From NCBI GenBank assembly GCA_019690055.1, contig JADGGF010000036.1:1-17346 (forward strand): a stretch of 17,346 bases of DNA, in the 5' to 3' direction. The notes beneath the pieces are model-generated. The model ran no database searches. It was not told the origin of the DNA and worked only from the letters and a program-made list of their open reading frames with translations. Source of the stretch: Micromonosporaceae bacterium (GTDB lineage: Bacteria; Actinomycetota; Actinomycetes; Mycobacteriales; Micromonosporaceae). Position numbers and translations under genes: made by a program. This document shows positions 13,959-17,346 of this stretch, piece by piece (the stretch's first letter is position 1; each line of letters begins with the position of its first letter).

Positions 13959-15323
13959 CTACAGCACCCGCGGCGGCGTGTTGCCGGCGGCGAGGATGGC
14001 GCGGCGGACCGGGATGAACAGCAGGGCCACGAAGCCGAGCACGAAGAACGACACGATCGACACGATCGCGATCTGGTACTGCCCGGTCGCCTGCAGGGAG
14101 ATGCCGAAGACCAGCGGACCCAGCCACGACGTGCCCTTGTCGCTGATCTCGTAGAAGCTGAAGTACTCGCCCTCCTTGCCCTCGGGAATCATCTGACTGA
14201 ACAGGGACCGCGACAGGGCCTGCGTGCCGCCGAGCACGATGCCCAGCAGCACCCCGAGGATCAGGAACGGCTCAGACTCGCCGATGGGCAGGAAGTACGC
14301 GGCCCCGACCACACCCGTCCACAGCACCAGGCTGGCCAGCACGGTCTTCCACGCTCCGAACGAGCGGGCGATGCGGCCGAGCAGCAGCGCACCGCCGAAC
14401 GCGGTGAACTGCACGATCATGATCGTGATGATCCGGGTCTCGTCGGGGAGCTCGAGGTAGTCCGAGGCGTACTGGCTGGAGACCCCGATGACGGTCTGCA
14501 CGCCGTCGTTGTAGATCAGGAACGCGATCAGGAAGAACAGGGTCAACGGGTACGCCCGCAGTCCCCGCAGGGTCTGGCCGAGCTGCTTGAACCCGCCACT
14601 GAGCGCGGAACCCGGGACGCGCACGATGTGGTGCGGCTCCGGGTCCTTGAGCATGATCAGCGGCAGCGTCGAGAAGGCCGCCCACCACACGCCGGCCGAG
14701 GCGAGCGAGAGCCGCGCGATCAGACCCTTCGCGTCATCCGACGCGAACTGGTAGGCGGCCAGGTTGATCACGAGCAGCAGGCCGCCGCCCAGGTACCCCA
14801 TCGCCCAGCCGATCGAGGAGATCCGGTCCCGATCGTCGGGCCCGCCCAGCGCCGGCAGGTACGAGTTGTAGACCACGACGCTCGCCCCGAACGCCACGTT
14901 GGCGATGAGGAAGAGCGCGCCGCCGAGCAGGTAGTTGCTGCCGGTGACGAAGAAGAAGCCGATCGTCGCCGCCGCGCCGATGTAGGCGAAGAGCGCCAGC
15001 AGCTTCTTGCGATGCGGAGTGCGGTCGGTGAGCGCGCCCACCACCGGCATCACGAAGACCTGCAGCAGCACCGACAGCGACAGGACATACGAGTAGAACG
15101 ACAGCGGGGAGATCGGGAACCCGAGCGGATACAGCCGGGCGGCCCCGCACTCCTCCGAGGTGGTGCAGCCGGTCGCGGCCTTGGCGACCTCGGTGAGGTA
15201 CGGGCTGAGGAAGACCGCGATGACCGTGGTCGAGAACGCGGAGTTGGCCCAGTCGTAGAAGTACCAGCCCACCCGTTCGCGACGGGTGCTGACAGGGGTA
15301 GGGGCGACGGCGGTATCGGACAA
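13959..15323 (-). CDS. UMF1/Atg22-type major facilitator transporter
   Basis: 454 residues, start TTG 15323 preceded by AGGTGA. The opening RRERVGWYFYDWANSAFSTT is the signature of the UMF1 family (related to yeast Atg22), with AFSTTVIAVFLSPYLTEVA as the first helix and a small cysteine-bearing loop (GCTTSEECGAARL) outside. About twelve hydrophobic spans follow, with the MFS loop GALTDRTPHRKKLLAL between spans 2 and 3 and charged cytoplasmic loop KDPEPHHIVRVPGSALSGG in the middle. It ends with a basic segment, FIPVRRAILAAGNTPPRVL. The yeast relative exports vacuolar amino acids; the bacterial substrate is not established. It follows the phosphodiesterase gene by 162 bases on the same strand, with its own candidate -10 and an inverted repeat in between, so separate control is likely. 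Confidence 0.9.
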   Translation of the reverse strand: MSDTAVAPTPVSTRRERVGWYFYDWANSAFSTTVIAVFLSPYLTEVAKAATGCTTSEECGAARLYPLGFPISPLSFYSYVLSLSVLLQVFVMPVVGALTDRTPHRKKLLALFAYIGAAATIGFFFVTGSNYLLGGALFLIANVAFGASVVVYNSYLPALGGPDDRDRISSIGWAMGYLGGGLLLVINLAAYQFASDDAKGLIARLSLASAGVWWAAFSTLPLIMLKDPEPHHIVRVPGSALSGGFKQLGQTLRGLRAYPLTLFFLIAFLIYNDGVQTVIGVSSQYASDYLELPDETRIITIMIVQFTAFGGALLLGRIARSFGAWKTVLASLVLWTGVVGAAYFLPIGESEPFLILGVLLGIVLGGTQALSRSLFSQMIPEGKEGEYFSFYEISDKGTSWLGPLVFGISLQATGQYQIAIVSIVSFFVLGFVALLFIPVRRAILAAGNTPPRVL

Positions 15324-15333
15324 GGGTCACCTG

Positions 15334-15339
15334 ATTCTC
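15334..15339 (-). promoter_or_regulatory. Candidate -10 (GAGAAT) of the transporter gene
   Basis: GAGAAT ends ten bases before TTG 15323 and overlaps the region upstream of the AGGTGA ribosome site. It deviates from TANNNT at the first base. Inverted repeat arms at 15349-15383 cover the adjacent -35 region. Confidence 0.3.
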
Positions 15340-15348
15340 GCGGGGCGG

Positions 15349-15383
15349 CTGTCCGGACGCTGGCGGGGACGGTGTCCGGACAG
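15349..15383. promoter_or_regulatory. 10-base inverted repeat upstream of the transporter gene
   Basis: CTGTCCGGAC (15349-15358) and its reverse complement GTCCGGACAG (15374-15383), 15 bases apart. Each arm holds a palindromic core, GTCCGGAC, so it could hold two dimers about two and a half turns apart. It lies 26 bases before the TTG start on the minus strand. It may be an operator or a leader hairpin. Confidence 0.45.
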
Positions 15384-15485
15384 GATGCCGATCGGACGTT
15401 GCTCCACTGGGTACGGAGGGTGCTCGTAGGTCGATGGACGGGCGAACGGTTGGGCACGAAATGACCGCGGACGTACGTCAGGCGA

Positions 15486-16256
15486 TCAGAGGGCCCACTG
15501 CCCCCGTTCCTTCAGCACGTCCCGCAGCACCTCGATGTGATCGGTCATGATGCCATCCACACCGAGATCAAGTAACTCCCGCATCCGTACGGCATCATCG
15601 ACCGTCCAGACGTGGACCTGGAGCCCCAACCTGTGCGCGTGCGTCACGAACCGGGCGTCGACGAGCGGAATGCCGGCGTACCGCTCGGGGACCTGGACAG
15701 CGGCGGCCCCGGGTACGAAGCCGGCCAGCCACCGTCCGTGCAGGGAGCCCAGCCGCAGCGCCGCCACCTCGCGTTGACCGAGAGAGGTGGCCTGCCGTGG
15801 GCCGCAGATCCGGCGGGCCCAGCGGATGCGCCGGTCACTGAACGAGGCGAGCAGGACACGGTCCCGGGCGCTGCACCGCCAGATCGTCTCGATGGCGGGC
15901 TCGACCGCGGCGTCGGACTTGAGGTCGACGTTGAACCGGCACTCCGGGAACTCCTCGAGCACCTCCGCCAGCGTCGGCACCACCGACTCGCCCCCGATGC
16001 GCTCGGCGCGCAGGTCCTTGAGCGTGAGATCCCCGATCCGACCCGGACGGCCGAGCATCCGAGCCAGCGTCCCGTCGTGGAACACCACCGCCACTCCGTC
16101 GGCGGTGGCGTGCACGTCGGTCTCCAGGAACCGGTAGCCGACGGCCACGGCCCGCATGAAGGCCGCCATCGAGTTCTCGTCGCCATGGGCCGCGCCACCG
16201 CGATGCGCGAACGCGATCGGCGTTGGCGCGTCCAGGTATGCGAACCGGTGGGCCAC
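15486..16256 (-). CDS. Glycerophosphodiester phosphodiesterase
   Basis: 256 residues from GTG 16256, four bases after GGAGG; longer readings upstream have no family features. The GDPD catalytic pattern is complete: H18-R19-G20 (AFAHRGG), E45 and D47 (LETDVHATADG), H60 in FHDGTLAR, Lys113 in NVDLKSD, then VHVWTVDD and GIMTDH near the C-terminus. It hydrolyses glycerophosphodiesters to an alcohol and sn-glycerol-3-phosphate, using a divalent metal. No signal peptide or membrane span is present, so it is probably cytoplasmic, feeding phospholipid turnover and supplying glycerol-3-phosphate, the precursor of the pathway that contains the neighbouring acyltransferase. TATTCT at 16287-16282 gives it its own promoter. 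Confidence 0.93.
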   Translation of the reverse strand: MAHRFAYLDAPTPIAFAHRGGAAHGDENSMAAFMRAVAVGYRFLETDVHATADGVAVVFHDGTLARMLGRPGRIGDLTLKDLRAERIGGESVVPTLAEVLEEFPECRFNVDLKSDAAVEPAIETIWRCSARDRVLLASFSDRRIRWARRICGPRQATSLGQREVAALRLGSLHGRWLAGFVPGAAAVQVPERYAGIPLVDARFVTHAHRLGLQVHVWTVDDAVRMRELLDLGVDGIMTDHIEVLRDVLKERGQWAL

Positions 16257-16281
16257 GACACCTCCAGGAGGCTGTCGCACC

Positions 16282-16287
16282 AGAATA
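16282..16287 (-). promoter_or_regulatory. -10 element TATTCT of the phosphodiesterase gene
   Basis: TATTCT (read 16287 to 16282) fits TANNNT and lies 25 bases before GTG 16256, leaving a short leader that includes the ribosome site. The ribosome site is part of an 11-base palindrome, CCTCC-T-GGAGG. Confidence 0.45.
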
Positions 16288-16432
16288 GGGCTCCCGCTCG
16301 TCACCACCGTCGCACTGGTCGGCCCGTCTCGGCGAGCGGAGGGCCGTACGCGCCGAGCGTCGGCCGTTTCGCTGCCGTCCGTGCCGACATGCATCCGCTC
16401 CGTCACCGCGCCGCCAGCCGGTGCGGGACAGG
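16288..16432. other. Gap between plsC-type and phosphodiesterase genes
   Basis: The 176-base gap includes the promoter and ribosome site of the phosphodiesterase gene at its left end. The rest is GC-rich with no credible ORF or strong hairpin that I can see. Confidence 0.4.
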
Positions 16433-17248
16433 TCAAGCCTTCCGATCGCGGGCTCGCGCCAGGGTGACCGGCCGTGTGTGGTCGCGGAAGCGGGGCAGCC
16501 CTGGCTCGTCGGCGCGCAGCCGGGCGAGTTCGGCGGTGATGGCATCCATGATGCGCTCGCTGGCACGCTGCGCGTGCCCGACCACGCCGGCGCGCAGGTC
16601 GCTCAGGTCGACCGGATCTCCAAAGTGGACGCGTACGACCGGCCGCCGCCACAGCGCCGAGATGAGCATCCGGATCATCACCGGCCAACCGTGGTAGGCG
16701 ATGACCTCGTGCGAGCCCCAGATGGCCACCGGCACGACGGGGGCGCCGGTGGTCATGGCGAAGCGGGCGATTCCGGTACGCGGCCGTTCGGGCCACAGCG
16801 CCGGGTGCAGTCCGATCCGCCCCTCCGGGTAGATGAACACGACCGAGCTGGCCGCGAGCGCCGCGGTGGCGTCGGGAACCGCGTTCAGGACGGTCTCTCG
16901 GCCGCGGTCGACGGGAATGTGACCGGCGGCCCGCATGAACGCACCGACGATCGGGGCCCGGAACAGCCCACCGGTCGCCATCATCCGCGGCGCGATCCCC
17001 AGCCGGGCGCAGGCGGCCGTCGTCGCTATCGGGTCGAAGTTCGCGATGTGATTGCCGGCCAGGACCAGGGGCCCGCGTTTGCTTGTTCGACGCACCAGTT
17101 CGTCGAACTGCCCACTCGTGGTGACCCGGAGCCGGCAGACCAGGGGGACCAGCACCGTAGACAGACGCAGCACGAACCGCCACAGCAGCGGCGCCCGCCA
17201 GACCGGTGGGGGCGCCGCTGCTGTGGCGGTGTCGCCGAGGTGCTCCAT
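16433..17248 (-). CDS. 1-acyl-sn-glycerol-3-phosphate acyltransferase (PlsC family)
   Basis: Transfers an acyl chain to lysophosphatidic acid to make phosphatidic acid at the cytoplasmic membrane. 271 residues from ATG 17248. Seen: NHIANFDP with the catalytic H67-x4-D72, GGLFRAPIVGAFMRAAGHIPVDRG (motif II), the EGR motif FIYPEGRIG (141-145), and the proline motif TTGAPVVPVAIWG. The N-terminal segment APLLWRFVLRLSTVLVPLVC is probably a membrane-associated helix. Actinobacteria carry several PlsC paralogues, so the exact substrate is uncertain. TAGGAT at 17263-17258 ends nine bases before ATG with no Shine-Dalgarno sequence, fitting a leaderless message, and a 13-base inverted repeat lies upstream. 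Confidence 0.93.
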   Translation of the reverse strand: MEHLGDTATAAAPPPVWRAPLLWRFVLRLSTVLVPLVCRLRVTTSGQFDELVRRTSKRGPLVLAGNHIANFDPIATTAACARLGIAPRMMATGGLFRAPIVGAFMRAAGHIPVDRGRETVLNAVPDATAALAASSVVFIYPEGRIGLHPALWPERPRTGIARFAMTTGAPVVPVAIWGSHEVIAYHGWPVMIRMLISALWRRPVVRVHFGDPVDLSDLRAGVVGHAQRASERIMDAITAELARLRADEPGLPRFRDHTRPVTLARARDRKA

Positions 17249-17257
17249 GGCCCGCCG

Positions 17258-17263
17258 ATCCTA
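17258..17263 (-). promoter_or_regulatory. -10 element TAGGAT of the plsC-type gene
   Basis: TAGGAT (17263 to 17258) matches TANNNT and ends nine bases before ATG 17248, without a Shine-Dalgarno sequence between them. Transcription probably begins at or next to the ATG. Confidence 0.45.
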
Positions 17264-17280
17264 CGACCGGGCGGCCGGCG

Positions 17281-17323
17281 CCGACCGGTCAGGATTGCGC
17301 GTCCGGCAGCCCTGACCGGTCGG
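17281..17323. repeat. Perfect 13-base inverted repeat upstream of plsC-type gene
   Basis: CCGACCGGTCAGG (17281-17293) and its exact reverse complement CCTGACCGGTCGG (17311-17323), with a 17-base spacer. Each arm contains ACCGGT. It lies 18 bases upstream of the candidate plsC -10. It could be an operator pair, or the terminator of a gene outside the window. Confidence 0.6.
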
Positions 17324-17346
17324 TTGCCTCGCGGTTATCCCTGCGG

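Noticed and set aside
13026..15464. Very long plus-strand ORF of 812 codons
   Set aside because: It overlaps the thymidine kinase in another frame and lies antisense to the UMF1 transporter; its sequence is low-complexity, rich in R, G, D, H and Q, with no family motif. High GC keeps such shadow frames open.

Overview
The window is very GC-rich and densely coded. Codons favour G or C in the third position, and GTG and TTG starts are frequent. Several -10 hexamers sit only 6 to 9 bases before the start codon, which suggests leaderless messages. The protein families (HelD/HelR-type RNA polymerase helicase, MarR-GNAT-like acetyltransferase, SigE-type sigma factors beside single-pass membrane proteins, UMF1 transporter) point to a chromosome of a high-GC actinobacterium. 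Micromonosporaceae is my best guess, from memory of these families and not from any search.

Layout. (1) 1-1712, plus: 3' part of a HelD/HelR-type helicase, ending at a strong hairpin. (2) 1745-4044: an accessory stretch with two broken genes, a TIR/NB-ARC STAND-type protein (minus) that has lost the middle and end of its ATPase region, and a frameshifted Rpn/PD-(D/E)XK-like nuclease gene (plus). A 336-base non-coding gap lies between them. (3) 4174-5370: serA, serine biosynthesis. (4) 5472-6183: a solitary VapB-type antitoxin (minus), then a 119-residue protein of unknown function (plus). (5) 6228-7340: a TetR regulator and a GNAT acetyltransferase, divergent, with a clear palindromic operator between them. 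(6) 7559-11228: two consecutive ECF sigma modules, each a sigma factor followed closely by a membrane-anchored protein with a short cytoplasmic tail and a proline-rich linker. The first partner has an internally duplicated outer domain; the second carries GerMN and Gmad2 domains. (7) 11287-13851: AidB-like acyl-CoA dehydrogenase, then thymidine kinase. (8) 13959-17248, all minus: UMF1-type MFS transporter, glycerophosphodiester phosphodiesterase, and PlsC-type acyltransferase, the last two fitting phospholipid turnover and synthesis.

How the genes work together. Most loci look like independent housekeeping units. The two sigma modules are the most likely signalling devices: an outer-face domain, one membrane span and a short inner tail could pass an envelope signal to the co-transcribed sigma factor. 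The TetR/GNAT pair is a compact regulated resistance-like or modification unit. The TIR/NB-ARC and Rpn-like genes look like remains of defence or mobile-DNA functions caught while decaying.

I saw no tRNA, rRNA, CRISPR array, insertion sequence or phage structural gene. The strongest non-coding signals are a CTAGGCT-N2-CCGG start-site motif at three genes, a 20-base TetR operator, tandem 19-base repeats sharing one inverted arm between tdk and the transporter, and a 13-base inverted repeat upstream of plsC. I found no convincing intact novel system. The best candidates for something undescribed are the sigma/surface-domain modules.
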